Positions 1-7,280 of a stretch of DNA of 29,923 nt are shown here, one piece after another. This DNA is from Candidatus Moraniibacteriota bacterium (lineage in GTDB: Bacteria; Patescibacteriota; Minisyncoccia; Moranbacterales; UBA2206): NCBI GenBank assembly GCA_003482885.1, contig DMXN01000015.1:34744-64666 (forward strand), written 5' to 3'. Position 1 is the first letter of the stretch; each line of letters starts with the position of its first letter. The position numbers and the translations under genes were made by a program. The notes under the pieces were generated by a model that had not been told where the DNA came from, searched no databases, and worked only from the letters and a program-made list of their open reading frames with translations.

Positions 1-560
1 CCGATTTCGCGCAAATACATTTGCACCAAATCGGAAGAAACATCATCGGAAATTCCCGCAGTAAAATTATCCTTGCGCGCGGTTTTTCCTTTTTTAATGG
101 ATTTGTCTTTTTCAAAATTTTCCGAGATTTTATCCGTTTCGAATTTGATCATCTCGTCGGAGCTGATCACTTTAATGCTATTCTCTTCCAAGTTTTCATA
201 TAATTCTTCCAGTTTTTCAATATCCCGTTCCGCGTCGGGAAAACTATGAAGAATTTCGTCTTCTGTAATAAATCCTCTTTGCTTGGAACGATAAACCAAA
301 TCATCAATCAGATTTTTTTTCTCCTCCTGTCGCGCTATTTTTCTTTCTTCTTTTTTACTCAAAACGATTTTATTCTTTCCTTCTCTGGCTTTCATATGAG
401 GTTTTTCCTTTATCTTAGCCGTAAAACGACCGCGAGTTTTTTTGGAAGTCGGTTTTTTTTCGGAAACTTTTTTTCGTTTTATAAATTTTTTAGCTGTTTT
501 TTTAACGCCCGCCTTGATCTTGCCAGCTTTCTTTTTTTTGTTATTTTTTTTCTTGATCAT
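1..560 (-). CDS. rpoD: RNA polymerase primary sigma factor RpoD, N-terminal part (cut by window edge)
   Basis: The minus-strand frame opens at ATG 560 and runs off the left edge without a stop, giving about 186 residues. The first 60 or so are a lysine-rich, disordered-looking tail. Next comes a region 1.1-like segment (FITEDEILHSFPDAERDIEK), and the visible end reads SDLVQMYLREIG, the conserved sigma-70 region 1.2 signature. The product should be the housekeeping sigma factor that directs core polymerase to -35/-10 promoters. It lies 42 bp downstream of dnaG in the same direction, the classical dnaG-rpoD arrangement, and is probably co-transcribed with it. Regions 2 to 4 lie outside the window, so an alternative sigma-70 cannot be fully excluded. 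Confidence 0.9.
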   Translation of the reverse strand, partial: MIKKKNNKKKKAGKIKAGVKKTAKKFIKRKKVSEKKPTSKKTRGRFTAKIKEKPHMKAREGKNKIVLSKKEERKIARQEEKKNLIDDLVYRSKQRGFITEDEILHSFPDAERDIEKLEELYENLEENSIKVISSDEMIKFETDKISENFEKDKSIKKGKTARKDNFTAGISDDVSSDLVQMYLREI

Positions 561-602
561 AAAAAATTAAATGCTAAAAAATTTATAAACTGAAACATCC
601 GG

Positions 603-2471
603 CTAGGATAAAATTTTCCTCAATTCTCCCTGCAAGAATTTCACCGCATCCTTATCTTTCCGTTCTTCCGCCAATTTCAAATCTTTGGCGATTTGCTTTA
701 ATTTTATTTTTTTGAATTCTTCTTTTAACCCGTCAAGAATCGAAATTAATTCTTTTTGAAAATCATCCGCCGGCGTTTCTTCAAGACTGTTATTTAATCC
801 CAAGCGGAATTTCTTGCGGAAAAAAAGTTTCTCCGCGAGTGATCTGGTTTCCCGATCAATCGCGCCGGAAAATTTATCAAAGTTAAAATCAAATTCCCTC
901 CCTCGCTTTAACATCAAGTCCAAAAGACTATCGCGCGAAAAATAGGATTGATATTCATTTTTTTTCAATATATCCTCCCAGATATTTTCCGAAACAAGCA
1001 TTAAGCCGGCAAGCTCCTCGAGCAATATATCTATTTTTTGACGATTATTTATTCGCGCAACTTCACCAGCTTGATTTTTTTCGTTCGCCGATATTCTATT
1101 CGTAAGCTTAACTTTTTTTAGCTCATCGGTCAATGCCGATTCCGCCACATCCAATTCCGCCGCCAGTTTTTTAACCCAATGGCTTTTTTCAACGGCATCA
1201 GACATACTCTCCACTATTTCCAAAAGCGACTGGCTGATTTTTTTCTTATCTTCCACTTTATTTTTGTCATACAGTGAAAAAGTTTTTTGAAATAAATATT
1301 CCATCGCGCTTTTGGCTTGCGCGACGGCCGCCAACAATTTCTGCGGATCGTTTTTCGCCGCGTCCGCCGCGTCCTTTCCGATCGACAAGATTACAATCTG
1401 CGCGGAAATATTTTTTTCCAAACATAATTTGATGCTTTTTCTCGTCGCCGCTTCCCCTGCCGCATCCATATCAAAAAGCATTTTTAAATTTTTCGTGTAT
1501 CTTTTTAAAATATCCAGTTGATCAGAAGTAAGAGCGGTTCCGGAAACCGCCACGACATTTTTTATTCCCGCTTGATAACTGGCGATTACATCCATATTTC
1601 CTTCGACCAGCAACGCGAAATCTTTTTGTTTGATCTCGCCCTTAGCTTTGTCGATTCCGTAAAGAATTTTACTTTTGTGATACACTTCCGTTTCCGGAGA
1701 ATTGACATATTTGGCTTGCGACTCATCGCCGCCGGGCGCCACTCGGGCGCTATATCCCAAAACCTTCCCCGAATAATCGCAAATGGGAAAAATTATCCGG
1801 TCTCTAAATCTGTCATAATAATTTGTATTTGATTTTTTATATTCAGTATATTGGTCATTGAGATTTTGACATTGATTAGAAATTAGTCCGCCGCGACGGA
1901 GGGAATTAGAAATTTGAGCAGCTTCTTTTTTTACAAGCAACCCCGTTCTTTCAATTTCACCAATTGAAAATCCTCTTTCTAGCAAAAATGATAATACATT
2001 TCTCCAACCGTTCGGCGCGTAGCCCAATCTGAAAATCTTAATCGTTTCATCGTTCAGCCCGCGGTCTTTCAAATAATCCATTATTTTTGTTTTGCCGGCG
2101 CCTTTCCATAATTGCACCTCATAGAATTTCGTTGCTAATTCCAAAATTTCCAAAGTTCGATTTTTTTGCTCTGCTTTTTGCGGATTATAACTGGCCAAAG
2201 TTACGCCGGCTTTTTCCGCCAAAATTTTCAAAGCTTCGCGAAATTCCAAACCTTCGATTTCCATCACGAAAGAAAAAATATCTCCGCCTTTTCCGCATCC
2301 GAAACAATGCCACATTTGTTTTTCCTCGCTCACCATAAACGACGGGCTTTTTTCATTATGAAAAGGACAAAGCGCCCGATAATTGGCGCCCGCCTTTTCC
2401 AATCGCAAATATTCCCCCAAAACATCAACAATATTCAAGCGATTTTTAATCTCCCTAAGATCAGTATTCAT
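603..2471 (-). CDS. dnaG: DNA primase DnaG
   Basis: Synthesises RNA primers for chromosomal replication, acting with the replicative helicase. I chose ATG 2471 (MNTDLREIKNRL), giving 622 residues; a longer frame starting 17 codons upstream adds residues unlike the family. The CHC2 zinc finger is visible as C35, H38, C56 and C59 (CPFH...CFGC). The TOPRIM core follows with EGNMD and DMDAAG, the acidic metal-binding motifs. The C-terminal third is charged and helical, as expected for the helicase-binding region. The overall length is normal. No Shine-Dalgarno is seen at the start; a weak -10-like TAGCAT ends 7 nt upstream, so a leaderless mRNA is possible. rpoD follows downstream. Confidence 0.96.
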   Translation of the reverse strand: MNTDLREIKNRLNIVDVLGEYLRLEKAGANYRALCPFHNEKSPSFMVSEEKQMWHCFGCGKGGDIFSFVMEIEGLEFREALKILAEKAGVTLASYNPQKAEQKNRTLEILELATKFYEVQLWKGAGKTKIMDYLKDRGLNDETIKIFRLGYAPNGWRNVLSFLLERGFSIGEIERTGLLVKKEAAQISNSLRRGGLISNQCQNLNDQYTEYKKSNTNYYDRFRDRIIFPICDYSGKVLGYSARVAPGGDESQAKYVNSPETEVYHKSKILYGIDKAKGEIKQKDFALLVEGNMDVIASYQAGIKNVVAVSGTALTSDQLDILKRYTKNLKMLFDMDAAGEAATRKSIKLCLEKNISAQIVILSIGKDAADAAKNDPQKLLAAVAQAKSAMEYLFQKTFSLYDKNKVEDKKKISQSLLEIVESMSDAVEKSHWVKKLAAELDVAESALTDELKKVKLTNRISANEKNQAGEVARINNRQKIDILLEELAGLMLVSENIWEDILKKNEYQSYFSRDSLLDLMLKRGREFDFNFDKFSGAIDRETRSLAEKLFFRKKFRLGLNNSLEETPADDFQKELISILDGLKEEFKKIKLKQIAKDLKLAEERKDKDAVKFLQGELRKILS

Positions 2472-2478
2472 ATTTTTA

Positions 2479-2507
2479 ATGCTACTACAAAGCCGAAAAA
2501 TAGGCAA
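2479..2507 (-). promoter_or_regulatory. Weak candidate dnaG promoter
   Basis: On the minus strand TTGCCT (2502-2507) is separated by 17 bp from TAGCAT (2479-2484), which ends 7 nt before the dnaG ATG. The -10 is a poor match. If used, transcription would start at or next to the start codon, in keeping with the missing ribosome binding site. Confidence 0.3.
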
Positions 2508-2539
2508 AAAACTATTCTGCAAACATTTTTATTTTAATT

Positions 2540-3295
2540 TTAAGAAATTCCCTTCCAGCACATTTGAAAAATCATTCGCATGGCTGAAGAAATAACTTCC
2601 GATTCCATAATGACAGCCATTTTGTCTTTGACGGAAAATATCGCCACGCGATTGGCATAAACATTTATTTCAATTTTAAAAGGGTACTCATCAGCACTGA
2701 TTAGTTTTGTTTTTCGAAGCTGTTGGCTGTCGTTTTGGGCAAATTGCATTGCTCCTTGATCGCTGGGCATAATCAATGTTTGCATAATTTTTTTTCTTTG
2801 TCTTTTGGCCACATATTTTTCAACGTCTTTCCAATTAAACATTTTCAAAACTTCTCCCGATGCCCAACCGACAACTTCCACTCCCTGATAATTCAGAGAA
2901 TCTTCATAAGCTTTCAAAATTCCATCTTTCCCTTCATAAAACCAAACTTTTGGTTTAGTCTCGCTTACATTATTTATCGACATGAGCTGGGGCATAACTT
3001 GTTCCAATATTTCTTCTCTTTTTCTCATCAAACTTTTCAACTCCTGCGGATTCAGCGCGACAAACATTTTTCTTTTGCCCTTGGTGGTTATTTTTACATA
3101 TCCGGCATTTATCATCTCATCGATATTTTCATAAACAGTCGTTCTTTTGATGCCCGCTTTCCTCGCAATTTCGATTATGGTCGTTTTTCCCAATTCAAGA
3201 CAAGCTAAATATATTTTAGCCTGCTTGTCTTCCAATCCTATTTGCCTCAGCGTATTTAACATAAATTTATCAAATGTCGCTTTTTCCGACGACAT
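2540..3295 (-). CDS. TrmB-family transcriptional regulator
   Basis: A 251-residue protein with an N-terminal winged helix-turn-helix (about residues 15-75: LGKTTIIEIARKAGIKRTTVYENIDEM) typical of TrmB-like regulators. A predicted coiled-coil linker follows (KSLMRKREEILEQVMPQL), then a C-terminal domain of about 150 residues of the type that senses a ligand in TrmB relatives. TrmB proteins control sugar uptake and metabolism in archaea and some bacteria; the ligand here is unknown and no transporter is nearby. ATG 3295 has a good Shine-Dalgarno (TAAGG, 7 nt upstream). TTGACA at 3323-3328 may be its -35, but no convincing -10 follows. The gene is divergent from the orphan gene at 3475 and could control it. 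Confidence 0.82.
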   Translation of the reverse strand: MSSEKATFDKFMLNTLRQIGLEDKQAKIYLACLELGKTTIIEIARKAGIKRTTVYENIDEMINAGYVKITTKGKRKMFVALNPQELKSLMRKREEILEQVMPQLMSINNVSETKPKVWFYEGKDGILKAYEDSLNYQGVEVVGWASGEVLKMFNWKDVEKYVAKRQRKKIMQTLIMPSDQGAMQFAQNDSQQLRKTKLISADEYPFKIEINVYANRVAIFSVKDKMAVIMESEVISSAMRMIFQMCWKGIS

Positions 3296-3382
3296 ATCAA
3301 CCTTAGCATACCTTTATAAGATTGTCAATCAAGCCTATTTTAAGCCACTTTATATTATTTCTAAAAATATACCTCGGATATT

Positions 3383-3410
3383 TTGACATAGCTGGTGAAA
3401 AGATTATACT
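3383..3410 (+). promoter_or_regulatory. Strong sigma-70 promoter for the 3475 gene
   Basis: TTGACA (3383-3388), a 16-bp spacer and TATACT (3405-3410). This is one of the best consensus matches in the window. The predicted start is near 3416-3418, giving a leader of about 58 nt. Confidence 0.75.
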
Positions 3411-3414
3411 GCAC

Positions 3415-3444
3415 TGTTAAATTCAGATTGGCTGAGTTTTAACA
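3415..3444 (+). promoter_or_regulatory. 5'-terminal mRNA hairpin
   Basis: TGTTAAA (3415-3421) pairs with TTTAACA (3438-3444). Inside it TTCAG (3422-3426) pairs with CTGAG (3432-3436), with a one-base bulge and the loop ATTGG. The hairpin starts at or within two bases of the predicted transcription start, so the mRNA would begin in a stem-loop, as in transcripts protected from 5' decay. Confidence 0.55.
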
Positions 3445-3474
3445 CAGCACCTTAATATTTCGGGGGTAGATATC

Positions 3475-3822
3475 ATGGAAAAAAGAAGAAACAACAAACT
3501 TGCTCATGTGGATGAAAAAATAGAAGGGGAATTCGATAGCTTCCTTGATGAAAATAATTTAAGAGGGAGGTTTGGCAATTTTTTAGAACTGATAGATGCA
3601 AAAATAACTTTCGTCTCCGAAAATACCCTTAAAGTCTTTATGGGTAAAATAATCGCTGTTTATTTTGAGAAATATGTAGACAAAAAAGAGAACTATGACC
3701 ATTATAACTCTACAATAGTAACCGCTTTTGGAGAATTAACATTTCAAGGAGCTAATGAGTGGACTTGTTATAGAAAAGAAGAGGGGGAGCTCATTGAAAT
3801 TGAAGGAACTGTTGTTTTTTAA
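3475..3822 (+). CDS. Hypothetical protein, 115 residues, single-gene transcript
   Basis: Not recognised. It is a soluble, charged protein with no signal peptide or membrane segment. The N-terminus is basic (MEKRRNNK). The middle alternates beta-like stretches (LKVFMGKIIAVYFEKYV; STIVTAFGELTF), and the C-terminus ends ELIEIEGTVVF, so a small beta-rich fold is likely. The start is well supported by a G-rich ribosome binding site (CGGGGGT) about 8 nt before ATG. It is one of the two plus-strand genes seen and a complete unit: consensus promoter, 5' hairpin, gene, intrinsic terminator. That layout suggests strong, independent expression. It lies between the TrmB-like regulator and the AbiE-like pair. 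Confidence 0.7.
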   Translation: MEKRRNNKLAHVDEKIEGEFDSFLDENNLRGRFGNFLELIDAKITFVSENTLKVFMGKIIAVYFEKYVDKKENYDHYNSTIVTAFGELTFQGANEWTCYRKEEGELIEIEGTVVF

Positions 3823-3847
3823 ACCCTCTCTAAAAAAATAATTCGAG

Positions 3848-3889
3848 GCGAGCAAAGACTTATCATAGTCGATGCTCGCTTTTTATTTT
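3848..3889 (+). terminator. Intrinsic terminator of the 3475 gene
   Basis: GCGAGCA (3848-3854) pairs with TGCTCGC (3873-3879). An inner GACT/AGTC pairing extends the stem, and the T-rich TTTTTATTTT follows. It begins 25 bp after the stop codon. Confidence 0.85.
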
Positions 3890-3972
3890 CCCAAAAATTC
3901 TTCCAAATAATTTTTGACAATTATTTTCCCGCCTTTTATTCTAATCTCCTCCGAATATACTTTTGCACCTTA
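3883..3972 (-). pseudogene. Possible C-terminal coding remnant
   Basis: A minus-strand open stretch of about 28 codons with no start codon reads like protein (KVYSEEIRIKGGKIIV, then NYLEEFLGK and a stop). It lies between the terminator of the 3475 gene and the AbiE-like operon. The family is not recognised. It could be the tail of a deleted gene or simply chance. Confidence 0.25.
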
Positions 3973-4007
3973 TTCATATATAAATACACTTCAGCAATTT
4001 ATACTCT

Positions 4008-4031
4008 AATGCTAAATTATAATTTAGCATT
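4008..4031. repeat. 24-bp perfect palindrome
   Basis: AATGCTAAATTA (4008-4019) is followed directly by its exact reverse complement (4020-4031). A further GCTAAA lies at 4033-4038. It is about 60 bp beyond the AbiEii-like stop codon. It has no T-run, so it is not a classical terminator; it may be a protein-binding site or an mRNA end structure. Confidence 0.6.
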
Positions 4032-4088
4032 TGCTAAAAGACGAGATCAAACTTTCCCCGGCCAGCTGTCTAAAAGTATTCACGCGGA

Positions 4089-4697
4089 TTATTTCAATTC
4101 TTCCAAAATCTTTTTTCTTATTTTCGCCATCCTCTGCTCATTGATATCTAATTCTTTGATACTGCGCGTATTTTTTAGAAGCTGCGCAAACTCTTTGCCG
4201 TATTCAACAAAATTAAATCTTTCAACAAACTCCAAGTATTTTTTCCAATCAAATTCCGGCAAAAATGCCAAGCTGAAAATATCCAGCTCGTCTTTTTGCC
4301 CCTTGCTTGATCCGCGGCGATTATGCCACGCAAAAAGTTTCATGAGAAATAGAATTTCCAAAGCTGGCACGATAAAGCCTTCTTTTTGAATAGCAATTTT
4401 TTTTATTTCTTCAATTTCTATTCCCAATTGCGAATAATGCGAGACATAAATATCTATGTCAAAGTTACCCGTGTTAATTTCGTACTTGCTCAATCTCTCA
4501 TTTTTAAAAACCTCGCCGTCTTTTTTCATCTCAGCTAAAACTTTATAGTCAATAATAATATCGATATCTTTGGATTTCAAGCTTTTGGAATACAAAAAAA
4601 CCGCCCATCCGCCGATGAGAACAAAGTCATATTTTTTCTTTAAAGTTTGCAGGTAGACAAAGCTTTTTTGTGTAATAATATCATTATAAAATTGCAT
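4089..4697 (-). CDS. AbiEii-like nucleotidyltransferase (toxin component)
   Basis: A 202-residue protein of the AbiEii/AbiGii nucleotidyltransferase type. The core is visible as GGW (residues 29-31) followed by KDIDI, with D44 and D46 as the likely metal-binding acids. A second conserved block, KLFAWHNRRGSSKGQKDELD (about residues 120-139), matches the Lys...Arg...Lys/Arg-Asp...Asp-Leu motif of the family. Known AbiEii-type toxins are nucleotidyltransferases that inhibit growth, and several modify tRNA; the target here is unknown. The gene starts 2 nt after the stop of the wHTH gene at 4700, so translation is probably coupled. It is shorter than many AbiEii proteins (often 250-300). A non-toxic nucleotidyltransferase is an alternative. 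Confidence 0.72.
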   Translation of the reverse strand: MQFYNDIITQKSFVYLQTLKKKYDFVLIGGWAVFLYSKSLKSKDIDIIIDYKVLAEMKKDGEVFKNERLSKYEINTGNFDIDIYVSHYSQLGIEIEEIKKIAIQKEGFIVPALEILFLMKLFAWHNRRGSSKGQKDELDIFSLAFLPEFDWKKYLEFVERFNFVEYGKEFAQLLKNTRSIKELDINEQRMAKIRKKILEELK

Positions 4698-4699
4698 AC

Positions 4700-5287
4700 C
4701 TATATAAAAAGTTTATTTTTTAAAGCATTTAAAAAATCCTTGGCATACCAATCTTTCATATTCCAAAGATCGACAAATATTTGAACATCCGGGGTTAATT
4801 TGCCAAATTTTTCCAAATAAGAATCGCTTTTGATGACAAAAAGATTCGCTTCGCCTTTTTTTTCAGGAAATCTTTTTTTAATTTCTGCCAGGTATTCTTC
4901 TTTGGCATAAACATAAACTTTGGCATAATCCGTCGGCGCGTCTTTGTATTTCAAAACATAGGCGCTTGGACCGCCAAAAATAATTTCTGCCGGCATTTGC
5001 CCTTCAATCCTTGAAACATTTTCCGAAATATAAGTTTTGTAAATAATTTCCTTTTCTAAATTTCTTTGCGTCGCCCAAATATACAAAAACTTTTCCGCGT
5101 CAATCACAGAAAAATTTTTTCCGGTTACTTTGATTGCTCCACCTTGACGAGGAATTTTAAGCGCATTAAAAACAGTGCTTAGCGAAACACATAGTTTTTT
5201 CGCCAAATCTTTTTGGGTAAATTCAATTTTTTTCTCCTCAATGGCTTGAAATAATATTTCCCGCCAAATAAGCTCTTTTTTCAACAT
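4700..5287 (-). CDS. AbiEi-like winged-helix regulator (antitoxin component)
   Basis: A 195-residue protein with an N-terminal helix-turn-helix (FTQKDLAKKLCVSLSTVFNA, about residues 23-42). A longer C-terminal domain rich in aromatic and charged residues follows. Together with the downstream nucleotidyltransferase this gives the two-gene layout of type IV AbiE systems, in which the wHTH protein neutralises the toxin and represses its own promoter. The promoter upstream carries nested perfect inverted repeats, fitting autoregulation. There is no clear ribosome binding site; ATG 5287 is the only reasonable start. The sequence is far from the Streptococcus or E. coli AbiEi proteins I know, so the call rests on architecture and context. 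Confidence 0.68.
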   Translation of the reverse strand: MLKKELIWREILFQAIEEKKIEFTQKDLAKKLCVSLSTVFNALKIPRQGGAIKVTGKNFSVIDAEKFLYIWATQRNLEKEIIYKTYISENVSRIEGQMPAEIIFGGPSAYVLKYKDAPTDYAKVYVYAKEEYLAEIKKRFPEKKGEANLFVIKSDSYLEKFGKLTPDVQIFVDLWNMKDWYAKDFLNALKNKLFI

Positions 5288-5343
5288 AAGTTTCGATTTT
5301 TAACAGTATTTTATAGACCTATTTCTATAATATTCGAAACTTA
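5287..5343. promoter_or_regulatory. Nested inverted repeats, probable AbiEi-like operator
   Basis: TAAGTTTCG (5287-5295) and CGAAACTTA (5335-5343) form a perfect 9-bp inverted repeat, 48 bp centre to centre. Inside it TTATAG (5311-5316) and CTATAA (5325-5330) form a second one. One outer arm lies in the spacer of the promoter and the other touches the start codon of the regulator gene, so a bound regulator would cover the promoter and the start site. Confidence 0.65.
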
Positions 5344-5355
5344 GATTTTTGTCAA
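5327..5355 (-). promoter_or_regulatory. Promoter of the AbiE-like operon
   Basis: On the minus strand TTGACA (5350-5355), a 17-bp spacer and TATTAT (5327-5332). The -35 overlaps the stop codon of ruvX, so the pair has its own promoter inside the tail of the upstream gene. Confidence 0.75.
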
Positions 5356-5750
5356 ATTTTCCCCAGCCAACCATCCAAGATTATCCGCGCGGCTTCTTCG
5401 TCGTCAAAACGATTGATATCTCTCACTCCTTTTTCTTTTAAATTTTCCCGCGCGATTTTGGTCGAATACATTTCGTTTTGATATTCCACCGGAATTTTTT
5501 CGATATTTTTCAAATATTCCCCCAATTTTTCTCCGGCGTATTCCGTTTCATCCCGATTAATTCTCGACGGAATTCCAATAATCACTTTGTCAATCTTCTC
5601 TTTTTCGATTATGTTTAAAATATTTTGAAAAAAAAATTTGTCGTTAGGAAGCATGCCATAGGCAAAAGCGATTCGCGTTTCGCTGTCCGCGATCGCCAAG
5701 CCGACTTTCGCCTCGCCGTAATCAACCCCTAAAAAATATTTTGTTTCCAT
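5352..5750 (-). CDS. ruvX: Putative Holliday junction resolvase RuvX/YqgF
   Basis: A 132-residue RNase H-fold nuclease of the YqgF family, implicated in pre-16S rRNA 5' maturation and, by fold, in Holliday junction resolution. Visible motifs are GVDYGEAKVGLA (first catalytic Asp in strand 1), VIIGIPSRINRDE (second block), and DDEEAARIILDGWL at the C-terminus, with the last conserved acid. The length is normal for the family. It lies 5 bp downstream of map, clearly in the same operon. It ends in TGA, showing that UGA is read as stop here. Confidence 0.9.
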   Translation of the reverse strand: METKYFLGVDYGEAKVGLAIADSETRIAFAYGMLPNDKFFFQNILNIIEKEKIDKVIIGIPSRINRDETEYAGEKLGEYLKNIEKIPVEYQNEMYSTKIARENLKEKGVRDINRFDDEEAARIILDGWLGKI

Positions 5751-5755
5751 AAATT

Positions 5756-6517
5756 TTATATTCTTGTTAAAATCTCCGCGCCGTCCTTCGCCACCAAAAC
5801 CGTATCTTCGAAATGCGCGCTTAATTTTCCATCTTTTGTCGCGTAAGTCCAGCCGTCTTTCAATAATTTAATATACCGCGTTCCGGCATTGATCATCGGT
5901 TCCAGCGCCAATGTCATTCCTTCTTGCAAAATTATTTCCCGCTTATGCATATCGTAATTGGGAATTTGAGGATCTTCATGTAATTTTTTTCCCACTCCGT
6001 GACCGACCAATTCTTGCACAACGGAAAAACCTTGCAATCTGATATACCGCTCAACCGTTTGACTGTAATCGCTTAATTTTGCGCCGGCTTTAATTTTTTT
6101 TATGCCTTCATTCAAACTTTCTCTTGTTGCGTTTAATAATTTTTGCGCTTCGATAGAAATTTCTCCCGCCGGAAATGTGCGCGCCATATCGGTAATTAAA
6201 TTTTTATACTTCATCCCAATGTCTAATTTTACAATATCGCCTTCGCGGATAATTCTGTCTTTTCGCGGAACGCCATGCACGATTTCATTATTTATGGAAA
6301 CGCAAACCGCCGCCGGGTAAGGATTTTTCGGATCGCCATAGCCTTCAAAAACAGGAACGCCTCCATTATCAAAAACAAGCTTTCTTGCCAGCTTGTTGAT
6401 TTCTTCCGTATTATTTCCAGGCAAAACAATTTCGCCGAGTTTTCGCATTATCTCAGCCAAAATCTTCCCTCCCTCCCGCATCGCCTCTGTTTCTTTTTGG
6501 GATTTGATAATAATCAT
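5756..6517 (-). CDS. map: Methionine aminopeptidase, type I
   Basis: Removes the initiator methionine from nascent proteins. The 253-residue pita-bread fold is complete. H81 lies in NNEIVHG, and the metal ligands are visible as D99 (KLDIG), D110 (ITDMA), H173 (GHGVG), E206 (ALEPM) and E237 (HFEDT). There is no N-terminal zinc-finger extension, as in the simple bacterial type Ia. Gene order secY-adk-map is the ancestral spc-operon tail. The ribosome binding site AGGAG is only 2 nt from ATG and is supplied by the end of the inverted-repeat element at 6523-6629, an unusually tight spacing. Confidence 0.96.
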   Translation of the reverse strand: MIIIKSQKETEAMREGGKILAEIMRKLGEIVLPGNNTEEINKLARKLVFDNGGVPVFEGYGDPKNPYPAAVCVSINNEIVHGVPRKDRIIREGDIVKLDIGMKYKNLITDMARTFPAGEISIEAQKLLNATRESLNEGIKKIKAGAKLSDYSQTVERYIRLQGFSVVQELVGHGVGKKLHEDPQIPNYDMHKREIILQEGMTLALEPMINAGTRYIKLLKDGWTYATKDGKLSAHFEDTVLVAKDGAEILTRI

Positions 6518-6522
6518 AGCTC

Positions 6523-6629
6523 CTACGAATTACAAATTTATACGAATGTACAAATATACAAAATAATTTTTTAATTTCTTCTGTCCGCTATTACAAATTA
6601 GTACATTCGTACTTGTTCGTAATTCGTAG
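6523..6629. repeat. Inverted-repeat element, copy 1 (adk-map spacer)
   Basis: CTACGAATTAC (6523-6533) and GTAATTCGTAG (6619-6629) are perfect complements, as are TACGAATGTAC (6541-6551) and GTACATTCGTA (6601-6611), so the arms are about 29 nt. The flank TAGCTC at 6517-6522 plus CTACGAA also occurs, inverted, at the end of the second copy (15364-15467). It fills nearly the whole adk-map gap and would form a long hairpin in the mRNA. Confidence 0.75.
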
Positions 6630-6632
6630 AGA

Positions 6633-7268
6633 TTATAATGCTTTCATAATTTCCTCAAAAACCTTTTCTTCCGTTTGCTCACCGTTGATTTTTGAAACCA
6701 AATTCATTTTTTCAAAAAATTCAATCACGGGCAAAGTTTGCTCGGCATATATTTTCAACCTTTTTTCAACTCCTTCTTTTGTGTCATCAGCTCTTTGTTT
6801 TAATTTTCCACCGCATTTCGGACAAATGAAATTTTGATTTTCGTTTTCCAAAATTACCGGCTCTTTGCATTTTTCACAAGAAAATCGTTTACTGATTCTC
6901 TTCACCGAATCTTCTTCGGAAATTTCTATGAAAAACACTCGATCGATTTTTCGTCCGAATTCCCTCATTATTTCCACAAAATATTCCGCCTGTTCTACAT
7001 TTCTCGGAACGCCGTCAAAAACTATTCCTTGCTCTCGCGGAAGATCCGCTAGTCTTACTCGCAAAACTTCTTCCAAAATCAGACTGGGAACCAATTCTTT
7101 TTTGACAATTATGATTTCATGCACTTTCCGCCCCAAAGAAGTATCAAGCATGGCAATTTGGCGCAACGCCCGCCCTGCGTCAAAATGATCCAAGCTATAC
7201 TTTTTCGCCAAAAACTCCGCCTGCGTTCCTTTGCCGGAACCTTGCGGACCGAGAATAATATAGTTCAT
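6633..7268 (-). CDS. adk: Adenylate kinase
   Basis: Interconverts ATP plus AMP and two ADP. The P-loop is GPQGSGKGTQA at residues 8-18. The LID carries a four-cysteine zinc site (CEKC...CPKC), and the LID arginines RADD and VEKRLKIY follow. At 211 residues the length is normal. The AMP-binding segment is diverged: FDAGRALRQ replaces the common STGDMLR, and VFDGVPRN replaces LDGFPR, though the key arginine is kept. It starts 12 bp after secY. Because secY and map flank it in the usual order, adenylate kinase is very likely despite the divergence; another nucleoside monophosphate kinase is the alternative. Confidence 0.92.
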   Translation of the reverse strand: MNYIILGPQGSGKGTQAEFLAKKYSLDHFDAGRALRQIAMLDTSLGRKVHEIIIVKKELVPSLILEEVLRVRLADLPREQGIVFDGVPRNVEQAEYFVEIMREFGRKIDRVFFIEISEEDSVKRISKRFSCEKCKEPVILENENQNFICPKCGGKLKQRADDTKEGVEKRLKIYAEQTLPVIEFFEKMNLVSKINGEQTEEKVFEEIMKAL

Positions 7269-7280
7269 AAATTTTGAATT

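Noticed and set aside
3914..3942. Plus-strand promoter-like TTGACA-17-TATTCT
   Set aside because: No plus-strand gene follows; it would only run antisense into the AbiEii-like gene. Possible but unsupported.
4009..4389. Plus-strand open frame of 126 codons opposite the AbiEii-like gene
   Set aside because: It is the shadow of a clearly conserved minus-strand gene, and its translation has no domain pattern.
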